Below are positions 42,760 through 54,874 of a stretch of 64,000 bases of DNA, in pieces (within the stretch, counting starts at the first letter, position 1; the number at the start of each line of letters is the position of its first letter). Source of the stretch: Anoplolepis gracilipes (taxonomy: Eukaryota > Arthropoda > Insecta > Hymenoptera > Formicidae); NCBI RefSeq assembly GCF_047496725.1, contig NW_027328669.1, forward strand, positions 1,266,501 to 1,330,500. Reading direction: 5' to 3'. Both the position numbers and the translations under genes were made by a program. The notes under the pieces were generated by a model that ran no database searches, was not told the DNA's origin, and saw nothing but the letters and a program-made list of their open reading frames with translations.

Positions 42760-43720
42760 TCAGCTTCTTCTTGGTGATACGATGACTGTTTCACAACCAA
42801 TTATATCCAGAATAATTTTTCGTGTAAACTTATTAATAGCTAGTGTATTTAAAAAATATATAAAAATGTCATGAGATCAAGATGCTCGAAATTAAAATCG
42901 GCGGTTATTTAACGATCTTGGAAAAGGGAATGGAGCTATTGGTCTTCCTGGTATGGACGGAGCTATTGATTGTACCCAGATTACTCGATACAAGATTTCA
43001 AAATATAAGTGAAATCTATAGAAATAGAAAAGGATATTTTTCACTTAATGCAAGTATGTACTATGTTTGTTTAATGAATTTATTTGTTTGATAGATTAAA
43101 ATGGCCTACCTTGTATATATATATATATTATTCATTTATTTGTTTATATGTAGACTGTCGTTGGCCCTCGGATGGAATTTTTGGATATTATAGTGGCCTG
43201 GTAGCGCACATGATAGTCGAATATTTCAAAACTCTTTATTATATATACGATATATAGAAAATAAATTAGACGGCATACTTGTTGGTGATAAAGGATATCC
43301 ATGTGTACCATTTTTGATGACACTAATATCAAATCCTAGAACTGATGAAGAAGAAAGGTAAAAATTTTCTGTTCTAGTATTAAAAAAGAATTTGCATAAA
43401 AATTTTTATGTAATAAGCATAATTAAGTAATTATGTATTATTATAGATACAACAATATACAGTGCAGAACAAGACAAATAGTGGAAAGGACTTACGGCGT
43501 TTGAAAAAGACGATTTCCTTGCTTGTCACGAGGATTAAGGTATGAAGCGGACTTGATCGCGGTTATGATAATGACGGTTCGTGTATCGTGTCGATTTATG
43601 ACAGTGATAAAGGTTAAATGTTGTGATGATCGCGGTATTAATATTTCTTATAAGCTTATTATTATTGTGTCGTGTCACAGAAGATGTAATAAAAAATATT
43701 TATAAGAGAAGGCAAATTTA
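42760..43720 (+). pseudogene. Decayed HARBI1-like transposase
   Basis: Fragments in shifting plus frames read LLLGDTMTVSQPIISRIIFR, GMDGAIDCTQIT (first Asp), SEIYRNRKGYFSLNA, DILVGDKGYP-like ILVGDKGYPCVPFL, RTRQIVERTYGV (Glu) and RRFPCLSRGLRYEAD. The order matches PIF/Harbinger transposases such as HARBI1. Many stops and frameshifts, with probable introns at 43055 and 43360. It is more diverged than, and separate from, the Harbinger element at 20146. No TIRs were located. Confidence 0.8.
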
Positions 43721-43934
43721 TCAATAGGATGAAGCAGTGATGATGAATGAAAAGAAGTAAGTATATATATATACAATATATATTATATTATGTGTAAAAA
43801 TAATTATAATATTTAATAATTGTTGTATGTTTCGTGTGTTCAGTTATTGTTAAATAGTGTAAAAGAAAAATATTTATTTTTTTAGGTGATGATATATAAT
43901 AATATTTATTTTACACGAACCGTTAAAAGAAAAG

Positions 43935-43944
43935 ATAAGAAAAG

Positions 43945-43999
<55 letters not shown>

Positions 44000-44108
44000 A
44001 GAGAGGGGGAGGGAGAGGGAGGGAGAGAGAGAGAGAGGAAGGGAGGGAGAGAGGGGGAGGGAGGGAAAAGGGGGGAGGGAGGGAGGGGAGGGAGGGAGGG
44101 AGGGAAAG
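43935..44108. repeat. GA/GGGA-rich low-complexity tract
   Basis: Purine-only run of GAGAGA, GGGAGG and GAAAG repeats, about 170 bases. Open frames here encode only Arg/Glu/Gly repeats. Confidence 0.95.
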
Positions 44109-44639
44109 TATTAGATACAAATAATATAATATTAGATAATAATATTGATATATATTTATATATATGTATATATATTAAATATTTAAATATTATTAAATTA
44201 AATTCTTTGAAGTTAAAGAAGAGAAGAAGAATAAGCAATAGAAATAAATAAGGAGAAGAAGAGAGAATATATAGAAAGAAGAAAGTTTTAAAATTAGAAA
44301 ATACGAAGAAGTTGGAACATAACCGGTTAGAGACTTATATAGGAAGAGAGTAGCAAACTCGATTATGTAATTCCTCATTTCTTCTGATTGGATAGAAGCG
44401 TTAAAGCTTTTACTGAGCATTTTATAATGTGCACGAAACACGAAAAACTGAAAATAATATTAATATTTGCAGCTTTATATTTATTTTAAAAAATCAAATA
44501 GAGAGGTTACGTTATTGCGTGAGAGTTTGCCACTCTCTTCCTAAGAGGCTCTATACGCCCGAAAGATTCGTAAGTTTCGTCGCACGGTGCGCTGGTGTGC
44601 GATTTGTCAGAAATGGATGAATGATGAATTTTGCGTTCG
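44109..44639. other. Intergenic sequence, nothing recognised
   Basis: AT-rich. No coding, repeat or RNA signal that I can support. Confidence 0.4.
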
Positions 44640-45105
44640 TTTCCGTTTTCCGTCCTTGGACGAGTGCAGACGTGTTTCTTTTGCGCTTTTACTCGTTATT
44701 TTTTTGGATTAATTGTAAGTAACTCTTATATTTTTTAAATTATTATAATTCTTCCATTACTATTTCACGTACTTATACATATATTTACTTTCATTATTTT
44801 AATTCTCTTATCATTTCAATCTAACCACAAAGTAGGTAGACTGACTAAGAGCTATATGCTATAAATCAGTAGAAGAAGAAGAAAATGGCGTATATAGGCC
44901 TCGCCTGTGTTTGCCGCTGTCTTCTTCTATTGATTTTGGCCCTGACGAATATATGTACGTCTTATAGCTATTAACGGGTGAAAGAAAATTTATATTATAT
45001 TCTAAATTTTTTTATTTTATATCATCTATATACTAAAAAATATAATGCGTAACAGCGCAAGAAGACACGTCTAAACTCGTCCAAGGACGGCAACGAACTT
45101 CGCCG
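44640..45105. repeat. Inverted-repeat element, ~465 bp
   Basis: CGTCCTTGGACGAGTGCAGA at 44652 pairs with TCTAAACTCGTCCAAGGACG at about 45070, and AGACGTGTTTCTTTTGCGC pairs with GCGCAAGAAGACACGTCT. TIR-like arms of about 45 bp enclose AT-rich DNA with a short inner inverse pair (TAAATCAGTAGAAGAAGA and TCTTCTTCTATTGATTT). The TSD was not resolved. Confidence 0.6.
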
Positions 45106-45809
45106 CTGTCTCGTCTACTCGCGCATCGTGTCTCGTTCTGAGAGTTTCCACGAAGAGATTCCTGCGTGCGACACTCAAGCCAGGGCAGACGAGCCTCGAC
45201 GGAGCCGCGTCTCAGAAATTGCGTCGTCGCATGGTAGGTGTTACAATTCTTTACACTCTTCGAGTCCACCTCGACTCAGGAGAGGTATGTTATTGTTAAT
45301 ATACAGCAATAACTTAAAGTTTATTGTTGTAACAATATTATTAAATAAATTAAGTAGCTTCAAATTTTTGTTAAGGATAATCTTTTGATGTTTTGTATTA
45401 TTTTTTATATGAAATTAAAGATTATAACATTATTATAGTCACGTCATACATTTGCAGGCATGCAAGTAATCCATCCGTCCTTGAAGGCCAGGAGATACCT
45501 TCAAATATTAATCAAAGTTTCATAACTTTTAACAAACCACGTAACTACAATGATAAGTTGAGACAGAATTCTGCGAGTGTTGGCAGTTGAGTAAGTTCCA
45601 GCATACAGAACATAATTCCAAACTTTTAAAATCATAATTCTAATATGCAGTCATGGCCAAATTTAACTCATTCCGGATCAAATATACTAAATTTATCATT
45701 AAATTAAATTAATTTAGGCAAAATAGAATATACAACCTAAACGCATATTTCAAAACTTAAAATGTAAATTGTAATTAGTTTTTTTCTTTAAAAAAAAAAT
45801 AAGATATAT
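45106..45809. other. Intergenic sequence
   Basis: A GC-richer patch at 45100-45300 precedes AT-rich DNA. No convincing gene. Confidence 0.4.
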
Positions 45810-47280
45810 GTTTAACAGATATATAATACATTTATTACATTACATAAATTATAATTAATCTAATGATAATATTTAATTTATAAAATTCAGTTGTGGAAGT
45901 ATCGAGAAAACATCAAATAAACTAAAATGTGTTATTATACAAATTCATAGCTTTGCCAAGACTGTTGACCCAATTAAGTTGACATAACATTAATAAATAT
46001 CCTTAGGCATATAATATGTCTGAAAATTCATCAATCTCCAGTCATATCTAAAAAAAAACAATGGAAACTTCTAAATCAATGCATATATAATTTATTTAAT
46101 ATTATTGTACTATTGTTATTATAATATTTAATTTTAGCGAATGTGTACAATTTAAAAAGCATTTATAATTTTTTTCCATAAATTAATTAAGACATACAAT
46201 TTAAACAAATATTTTAAAAATTTTGATGGGAACTGTAACATTAGCTTTCTTCTATTTTAAGAATAGTAGGACATATGTTTAACAAAATATATGACACATT
46301 TATTACATTATATACATTATAATTAATGTAATGACAATATTTAATTTATAGGGTTCAGTTGTAGAGGCATCGAGAAAACATCAAGTGAACCAAAATATGT
46401 TATTACACAAGTTCACAGTTTCACAAAGACATATGACACATGGCAAGTAAAACTGTCAGATTTCGGTTTCTGTGCTAAAGTCTCAAGAATTATCAAAACG
46501 AAAATTTTTTATAGGAACCTTATATTGGATGAGTCTTGAAGTAATTTCAAGGTAATTTATACATTTATATTACTTTTAAGATTGAATGATATAAATTTTA
46601 TTTTTTTACTCTTTCATTTTTAAATCATTATTAATTAGTAATATATTAGAATTAGTATAAAAAGATTAAATTTTAATGGAATACAGATTATAAAATATAA
46701 AAGAATAATTTTATCATGTTCTATAAAAGTTGACATTTTCTTAAAAACGTGAACTAAAGGATAGTTTCTATCGACTAGCGTTTTAAGTATTATGGTTAAT
46801 TATATATGTTTAATAAATATATAACACATTTATTTTATTACATAATTAATGTATTGATAATATTTAATTTATAGGGTTCAGTTGTAATGGCATCGAGAAA
46901 ACATCAAGTGAACTAAAATATGTTCTTGCATAAGTTCATAGTCTCGCAAAGACTTATGGCAGAGTAAAGCTGTCGGATTTTGGTTTTTGTGTTCAAGTCT
47001 TAAGAACGACTGAAGTGATAATTTCTTATGAGAACCTTATATCGAATGAATCCTTAAGTAATTTCAAGGTAATTTATATAACTTACTTTCAAGATTGAAT
47101 GATGTAAACTTTATTTTTTTACTCTTTTTCATTTTTAAATCATTATTAATTAATAATATACTAGAATCACTAGAAAGATTAAATTTTAATGCAACATAGA
47201 TTATAAATACAAAATGTCGTATAAGATATTCAGTTTGATATATATATATATATATAATTCTTAGTTTTATTATAAGATAA
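45810..47280 (+). pseudogene. Repeated PAK-type kinase exon fragments
   Basis: Three related segments start near 45810, 46279 and 46811. Each begins with an AT-rich intron-like leader ending in TTTATAGGGTTCAGTTGT and carries VEASRKHQ-like codons. Copies 2 and 3 read VKLSDFGFCAKVSRI and VKLSDFGFCVQVLRT and end at a GTAATT donor after SNFK. KLSDFGFC is the magnesium-binding DFG segment in the form found in p21-activated kinases of the PAK4/mbt type. Copy 1 has lost the DFG part. The segments keep leader and donor-like ends, so they are genomic exon duplicates, not a processed transcript. All have stops. Confidence 0.6.
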
Positions 47281-48171
47281 GGAAGATAAAAAAGAATTAA
47301 TAGAAATTTTTTTATATGAAAAGTGCATTGTAGTGCATGAAGTTCGTCTGTATAGTAATTAATGAAAAATTCGTCATTCTTTTTTTACAGAAGTCTCATA
47401 GCAATAAAGTTTCCATAACAACAAAATAAATAATTAATTTTAATATTTATAGTTATTTATCATTTCTTGTGCACAAGTTGGATTACATAAGATTCTTTTT
47501 GAACAAACATCTGGTATTTTAAGTCGTATAATGATGTCGAAAAATAATTCAAAGCAAATTCAAGGTAATTTGTATTGCTGATCCTAGTCCTGGTGTGCTG
47601 AGCTAAATAAGAACTTACTAGAGTAAAGGTTAGATAAGGCATTTATGTTACGTAGTGGAGCAGGTATGGCTCTTGGGCCGATATCGGTTACGGTGCTGGT
47701 GAAGGGAGGAAAAAGCGCTTTGACGTTCTGCAAGCGGGGCAGGTTCTTGGAGTGATATCGGATACGGTGACGGTGGTGGGACGGAAAAGCGCTTTGGCGT
47801 TCTGCACGTGGGGCAGGTATGGCCCGTCAAAACAAATGACGTCACATGGTAGGTGACCGTGTATAACGTCATGCCTGTGAAAATGAAAAAAGGATAATAC
47901 AAATAAAACACAGGAACGTGCAGGTTCTGTCAAACGCGACGGTATGACGCAACGAAAGAAATAGTATTATCGGTGGCTTATATTACGATGCGCGCCTATT
48001 GTTGAAAGAGGTTGCGGAACATCCTCTTTCAACAATAAAAGTAACGGAACTACTTATATATAAAATGGGAAAGAGGAGTGGGTGAAAGAAATCGACAATA
48101 GATTTAAATGTACAAATATGTAACGTTTATATTTAAAATTTTTTACAAAATCAAAGTTATTCAAGAAGTTT
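47281..48171. other. Non-coding; ~80-bp tandem duplication and a perfect hairpin
   Basis: GATATCGGWTACGGTG and GAAAAAGCGCTTTGRCGTTCTGCA recur at about 47678-47740 and 47756-47815. A perfect 14-bp stem lies at 47998-48036. A TATATATAAAATGGG stretch at 48055 could be a TATA box but no gene follows. Nothing else seen. Confidence 0.5.
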
Positions 48172-49037
48172 TTACAAAATGAATAATTGAAGAAAATATT
48201 CCTGGGATAATGATTTTCGTTTTGTTACTATCATATGTACAATTTTATTGAGGTAAAGCGAGATTATTTCTAAAAATGTTATTTCAAAGTATATATCGAG
48301 AAATGATAAATCTTTTAGCTGAATGCGAACGTTACGTTCTATTTCCTTGCTATTACTCTTGATCAGAAGTTTTATAATACTGTTATTAATGTTACTATTG
48401 ATAGGAAGATTTATCTCTATTTCGTTCATTAGATATCGCTCACATTCGTTGACACTGTGGGAAATTAAATTTAGTTGATTCAAACGAGCGTTTACACAAC
48501 TATATTTTCCAGTCCCAGAAAGGTTGCTATCTGCATTACTATCGCAACGCTGTAAGTTTTCTTCCGTTTCTTCCGTGTAGGTCCCTTTGCATTCGTATCC
48601 TTGATGTTTTCGGAAGGAAGATCTTCTTGCACGTTTTCGCGATACGCTACTAGCACAGCTCTAACACCATATGCGGTAGTAAAATTTATAATTATTTTGT
48701 CGATAATAATCGTACTCTGTTTAATTTTATCGCCGTTTAAGTACAAAGACATCTGTTCCATGTTTTCTTGAAATTTCTGCCACGATTCCATATCAAAGCA
48801 AATTCCTTCAGCGCTATGAGATGATAATTTAACAATCGGTAGAAAATCCAGTTCCTCTTCATCCGACGCCATAAGGCCCACATGAATTTTCTTCGTATAG
48901 GATGAATTCAGGCCATATGTTGTAGATAACAACATACGTTGCAGTTCGATTTTTCCCACGAAATTGCATTCTGACTTAGAAGCGCTGACTGAATACAAGG
49001 ATTTCTTGAAATTTGAAATTTCTTTACGATTGTCCAT
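48172..49037 (-). pseudogene. Unrecognised ~290-residue protein with one frameshift
   Basis: The ATG at 49037 starts MDNRKEISNFKKSLYSVSAS. The frame includes GLMASDEEELDFLPIVKLSS and GICFDMESWQKFQENMEQMS, then a basic stretch TRKKRKKTYSVAIVMQI, and ends IVV-stop at 48492. An adjacent frame continues directly with NARLNQLNLISHSVNECERY to 48172, so a single-base shift near 48495 is likely. No membrane segment or known domain is recognised. It is divergent from the plus-strand gene at 50330 with a tandem repeat between them. Confidence 0.5.
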
Positions 49038-49509
49038 GATAGCTGCTTCTGCGTAGAAAATCGAAGTTCGAATAATCACGCTCAGAATACAAACGAAAAC
49101 ATCAAACTTTTACAGTTGAACTTGCTAGTTCGGATGGCAGGAAACGACTGAACTTAATTTTCCCGAATACTTAAATTAGAAAGATGAAATAGAAAAGTGG
49201 TGGGGAAAATGCGCGCGCAGAATAATAAAAAATTATATGTGCATGAAATTTTAAATCAATTTAAAAAATAGATTATAAAAATGTACGTTACTCTCCATAG
49301 CTTGTCTGTGTCGCGTCTAAAGTTCAGAGAATAATATTTTTATAACGTAGTTTTACAAAAATCATGAAAAATATAATAAAAGAAAATTTTTCATATATAT
49401 ATATATATATAAATAAAATTGTATTCAATATAAATTTAGAGAAAGAATTTCTAAAGCGCGCCAAGAAAAAAAAACAAAACCTTGCGTCACATATAAAAGT
49501 TATAAAAAA

Positions 49510-50010
49510 AAAGATATTTATTTATTGCTTGTTGGTTTTTCCAAAATTTTTTTACGACATATTTCTTATAGCAAGCCGCCGGGAAAATAAAGAAAATAAT
49601 AAAGATTACTAAAATTTTTTCACGACATATTTCTTATAACGAGCCGCGGAAATAAAGAAAATAATAAAGATTACTTCGCGTAACAAAAAAGGAATAATCG
49701 TTTATTGCTTGCTGGTTTTTCCGAAATTTTTTCACGACATATTTCTTATAACGTGCCGCCGGGAAAATAAAAAAAATAATAAAGATTACTTCGCATAACA
49801 AAAAAAAAAAAGGAATAAGTGTTTATTGCTTGTTGGTTTTTCCGAAATTTTTTTTACGATATATTTCTTATAAATAGTTAGCGAGAAAATAAAGAAAATA
49901 AGAAAGATTACTGAAATTTTTCACAACATATTTCTTATAACGAGCCACCGCGGAAATAAAGAAAATAATAAAGATTACTTCGCGTAACAAAAAAGGAATA
50001 ATCGTTTATT
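49510..50010. repeat. Tandem repeat of ~125-bp units
   Basis: Four to five imperfect units built of TTTATTGCTTGYTGGTTTTT, CGACATATTTCTTATAACGA, AATAAAGAAAATAATAAAGA and TTACTTCGCGTAACAAAAA. Some units lack the first block. Confidence 0.85.
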
Positions 50011-50329
50011 ACTGTACGTAACAAAAAGAGAAATGTAAACGTGGGAAATAGATTATTTCCAAAACTTTCTTTGAACTTACCGTTAATCCGTCATAAAAGA
50101 AGAAAATATAATAATAAAACATTCTTTCGAAGGTTTTGCATTGTAATGTCCTATCACATTTTGTTTAATAACCCGACCAATGCAAAATCAAAGAATTTTC
50201 TCCTCTTCCTAAAGAGGCTTTTTCTTTAAAATGTATAAATATGGTTCTCCGTATTGGAAAAAATGCATTTCAAGTTCCGAATTTGAATTTTATCCATCAC
50301 GTGAGTTACAGTGCAAATAATTAATTATC

Positions 50330-50966
50330 ATGACGAATCTTAAAAACGTTGTAGAAATTTGTCTTTTGCTGGCACAGAGTTTGTGTGGCAAGAAATTTGA
50401 CAAATTGTTATCAGGATTAACAAGCGACGACGAAAAAAAATATCGCGTCTTCGGAAAGTTCGCTGGCGAGTGTCCTAGCGTGGTGCTCGCGGTATTATTC
50501 CGCCTCGGACATTTTGCAATTTTCGCGAACTTTTGAACATCGCCGGAGAAGTTATCGAATCGCGGATCTGTTTTGGTGAGGAAGAGAGCGATGCTGATGA
50601 GCACATAGAATTTCTTCGGTTGCATTTTCATCGATTTCTCCAGAATTCGAATGGTAAGTTTTTATTTTTACTTTTATCGGGTTTAAAATTATAAAATATA
50701 TTATTTAAATCAAACAATTTTTAGACTCAACGCGCCCGATCGCGATCGCAACAGTCGAAGGAAATCGTCACCCTCGAATAAATGAAGATCGAACTGCTAG
50801 ATTAAGTTTACGCAAGAGACGTCAAACAGACACGTCGCCAGAGGCGGGACTTTCACGTAAGTTTTAATACATATTTTATAGTGATGATGAAAAACAGATA
50901 ATTATTTTTCAAATTTTAAAATACCGTACATTTCAGGACGGGCTCGCATAGTGAGGATATTATAAA
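50330..50966 (+). CDS. Unrecognised three-exon gene, probable frameshift in exon 1
   Basis: The ATG at 50330 opens MTNLKNVVEICLLLAQSLCG and runs to a stop at 50536. The other frame then continues NIAGEVIESRICFGEEESDA and FLRLHFHRFLQNSN to a GTAAGT donor at 50655, so one base is probably missing in the TTTT run near 50531. Exon 2 (acceptor TTTTTAG at 50724) reads DSTRPIAIATVEGN and TARLSLRKRRQTDTSPE to a donor at 50859. Exon 3 adds RRARIVRIL-stop at about 50966. Frames agree at both junctions. The last exon runs directly into an inverted fragment of the Ser/Pro-ORF repeat. Product unknown; basic C-terminus. Confidence 0.5.
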
Positions 50967-51275
50967 AAATGTATATGTATTTATTATTAATAGTCTAATT
51001 ATTTATTGCAAATATACATCATGGATAAACATAGTGGGGAGGGGGAATATTTTACCTATAACAATTGACATTCCTCTCTCTCACCATCAGACCTCTACAA
51101 TCAGTCGGAGAGGACACTCCCTCCACCACCCTCCACCTGCAGAACCATCTGTATCCCCCCTTCCCCTCAATCCGGGGGACATTTGGTACCTCTCCTCCAC
51201 CCACGGACATATCAGTACCAGGGGGTGAGGTAAGCGGGGGAACCCCCTCAGATCCCTGAGTTCGATCTCTCTTTA
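50950..51275 (+). mobile_element. Ser/Pro-ORF repeat family, copy 4 (fragment)
   Basis: Inverse of 1720-2052: it shares TATTTGCAATAAATAATTAG, CCTCTCCGACTGATTG, CCCCAGATTGAGGGGAAGGG and GAGGTAAGCGGGGG in reverse orientation. A Pro/Ser-rich frame (51065-51259, LHLQNHLYPPFPSIRGTFG) may be the upstream exon of the family's protein. Confidence 0.7.
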
Positions 51276-52184
51276 TTTCCCTACTTAGTTGTGTTACATT
51301 TTCATAATTTTACAAAATACACTCACTATTGTTGGCCACAACTGGGATAATACTGTGGGATATGGGGGACAGAAAGATGTTATAAAATAAGAAAAGGATT
51401 TATTGAGGATATAGAGTATAATATAATGGTGTACGCACAGAATGACGGCTAAATACAGACTGCCCTGAGAGACTGCACTGATTCATTGTGCTCTCCCAAT
51501 ATCTTAATCTGTTATAAACAATGCTAGATACTCGCACCGTATGATCTAGCCGCTAATGACGCAACGGTGAACCGATACTTTTCTGTTATAAACAATGCTA
51601 GATACTCGTGTCGTATGATCTAGCCGCTATCGCCTGCAACGTCGCACGCGCGCACATAAAACTTATCTTCTAATAACAGTGCTCTGAGGAATGCAGTATG
51701 TTAAATAATGCGTTTTTAATCCTACAATACAATAACCAGTTCTAGCCATCCCATGGCTAAAAATAGAGAATTAGATCAATATGTGATCTACTTTTCGACA
51801 CCCATTATTTTTCTTTTGTAGATTCAAATGCATAATTACGCATATTGAGGTTAACTTTTAGACTTTCCGCGCACCAATTATACAGAGGTTACTCACAATC
51901 GTGTCTTTATACAATTATTTTAATGTTTAACTTATCTCGTATCCTTAACTATTTGTACAAGAAAATACAGAAGAATACAATAATAATTTCGTTGGAAAGA
52001 TCTATTAGTTTTGTCGGAAAAGAAAAAACTTTACAGCTGTTAGCGGACAACGTAACCAGTGGAGATGTAAGGAACTAAGTTTCCCCACTTATGTAGCGCG
52101 CACTTGAATCATAGACTAAATAATTTAAAAAATTCGTTGAAGTGGCCAGAAATGGAACAGTGGCCACAAATGGTGCACCGACAC
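51276..52184. other. Intergenic with a 43-bp direct repeat
   Basis: TTATAAACAATGCTAGATAC plus TCG...CGTATGATCTAGCCGCTA occurs at 51513 and 51587. No gene recognised; weak LTR-like composition only. Confidence 0.4.
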
Positions 52185-53269
52185 TATGTGTATGAAGTTA
52201 GCACCGCCATTTTGAAAAAAAATAAAAATAAAAATTGTGCAGTGTTGTGCTAGGTTTGTACTATATTGTGCCGCAAGAAATAATAAAATATCTCAAAAAA
52301 CAAAGCGTTAAATAAAAAAAAGCGATTTTTTTGCCAGCACCGCCATTTTGTTTTATCATAAAAAAATTGTGCTGAATACAACTTAATGTACTGTATATTG
52401 TGCCGCAAAAATTAAAACCGTCCTGCTTCTCGTTTCAGAAAAAAAAAATAAAAATGTTAATTTTTCAAAAGCAACAGTTTATAGCTTATAACTTTCGAAC
52501 CGTGACTGATAACGCGATTTCTCCACTTGTGCTGAATTGTGCTAATCGAGACAAATAAAATAACCCAAGAAAAGTCTCAGTATATCCCCGAATGTTAGCC
52601 GAAGAGCGATGGAAAAGGGTGGGGGTGGAAAGAAATTTAAATTTTTGGAAATTTCTCCAGTTGTGCCAGATTGTGCAAGTCGAGCGCAACAACTTTTCCT
52701 AATGGCAGAATGACGTCAGACAATTAGAATTAACAGTACAGCCAATTTTTCAAAAGCAAAAGTTTATAAGTTTATAACTTTCAAACGGCGACTGATAACG
52801 CGATTTCTCCACTTGTGCTGAATTGTGCTAATCGAGACGAATAAAATAACCCAAGAAAAGTCTCAGTGTATACCCGAGAATTAGCCGAAGAGCGATGGGA
52901 AAGGGTGGGGGCAGAAAAAAATTAAATTTTTGGAAATTTCTCCAGTTGTGCCGGATTTTCTCGCGCGCGCGTGAAACATTTCTTTTATTTTACTTTCAAG
53001 ATATATATTCATAATAAGATAATTTTTATTAATTTTTATATTTAATTTTTTCTATTTTCTAAACTTCTATCTTTTTTGTTCGATAGAACGAATCAATGTG
53101 CGATATTTATATACACTAAAAATAAAAAGTGTTTAAATGTGTAGTGTATATTAGAAAAATAAAGTCTTGTTTAAAATAGTATTATTATATGTATTTAAGT
53201 AATGTAAATATGCAGTTTTTAAAATAAGAAAGTAATAAGTGTAATTTTTCTTATGTTATAATTTGTAAG

Positions 53270-53280
<11 letters not shown>
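52185..53280 (+). repeat. Left inverted arm of transposon B, with tandem duplication
   Basis: Contains a ~275-bp tandem duplication (52465 and 52745 starts, AACGCGATTTCTCCACTTGT in each) absent from the right arm. A block beginning TTTTCGACACGGCAAGTCAA also recurs at about 53430 and 54697. Confidence 0.8.
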
Positions 53281-53312
<32 letters not shown>

Positions 53313-53632
53313 AAATTTAAAAAATTTTTAAGTACAAATTTTAATTTTAAAAAATTTTTTATTTTAAGGTTTTTTTTATTTCTTTGTTTTTTTATGTTTT
53401 TAAGTTTAAGAAAATTTATTTTTTTAACTTTTTTCGACACGGCAAGTCAATGTGGAATATTTATATACACTAAAAATAAAAAGTGTTTAAATGTGTAGTG
53501 TATATTAGAAAAATAAAGTCTTTTTTAAAATAGTATTATTATATGTATTTAAGTAGTGTAAATATGCAGTTTTTAAAATAAGAAAGTAATAAGTGTAATC
53601 TTTCTTATGTTATAATTTGTAAGGTATATATA

Positions 53633-54505
53633 CAGGGTGGACCATTTTAATCCATCCAGTCGAATATCTCGAAAACCAAGTTCGGGAGAGAAAAATGTTT
53701 CAGACAAAAGTTGTATGGTTTCGAGGAGGCCATAAAATGATACCATTGGTTTGACCTTGAAAAGTCATTTGAAGGGCACATGAAGGTCACTTCAAGTTTT
53801 TTAAATGGAACACCCTATATATTTTTACATATTCTTGTAGCTCATCTCAAGAGCTTTCCAAAACACTTATAACAAAGTATTTTTCATTAGGTATTTTTTG
53901 AGTTATAAGGCACAAAGTTGCAGTATTTTGACATAAAATACAAGATATCTCATAAAATATTCATTTTTTGATTATCTTACTCTAATACTTTTATGCACAG
54001 AATAATGAGACGAATCAGTTGGTGTAAAAAAAACACATAATTATGTTAAAGTAAAAATGTGTAACTTATTTGCAAATTCAGATTTTTACTTTAACATAAT
54101 TATGTGTTTTAATTATGCCAATTGATTCGTCTCGTTAGTCTGTGCATAAAAGTATTAGAATAAGATAATCAAAAAATGAATATTTTATGAGATATCTTGT
54201 ATTATATGTCAAAATACTGCAACTTTGAAGCCTTATAACTCAAAAAATACTTAATGAAAAATACTTTGTTATAAGTGTTTTGGAAAGCTCTTGAGATGAG
54301 CTACAAGAATATGTAAAAATATATAGGGTGTTCCATTTAAAAAACTTGAAGTGACCTTCACGTGCTCTTCAAATGACTTTTCAAGGTCAAACCAATGGTA
54401 CCATCTTATGGCCTCCTCGAAACCATACAACTTTTGTCTGAAACATTTTTCTCTCCCGAACTTGGTTTTCGAGATATTCGACTGGATGGATTAAAATGGT
54501 CCACC

Positions 54506-54508
<3 letters not shown>
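53633..54508. mobile_element. 876-bp palindromic Tc/mariner-type element
   Basis: Perfectly oriented TIRs CAGGGTGGACCATTTTAATC at both ends, flanked by TA (TSD TA). Arms of ~415 bp are nearly identical inverse copies around AACTTATTTGCAAATTCAG. No coding frame. Another half copy lies at 32029. Confidence 0.92.
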
Positions 54509-54580
<72 letters not shown>

Positions 54581-54874
54581 AAATTTAAAACATTTTTAAG
54601 TACATATTTTAATTTTAAAAAATTTTTTATTTTAAGTTTTTTTTATCTTTTTTATGTTTTTTTATGTTTTTAAGTTTAAGAAAATTAATTTTTTTAACTT
54701 TTTTCGACACAGCGAGTCAATGTGCGATAACATATATACCGTTCAAATGTTTTTTAATCATTTTATGATAGGATGTAAATGCATATGTGACCTTTGACCA
54801 ATGTTTGTTCCTCAATGACACCTGACTTACCTTTACGCGCATTGTCATCATAGTAAAGCCATTTTTTGCCTATT

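Noticed and set aside
43886..44251. Arg/Glu-rich and Leu/Ser-rich frames
   Set aside because: Translation of the GA/GGGA tract; low complexity, not a gene.
50290..50631. Minus-strand frame with a signal-peptide-like start
   Set aside because: Overlaps the plus-strand exon, which has matching splice sites and a continuing frame. The minus frame has no support beyond being open.
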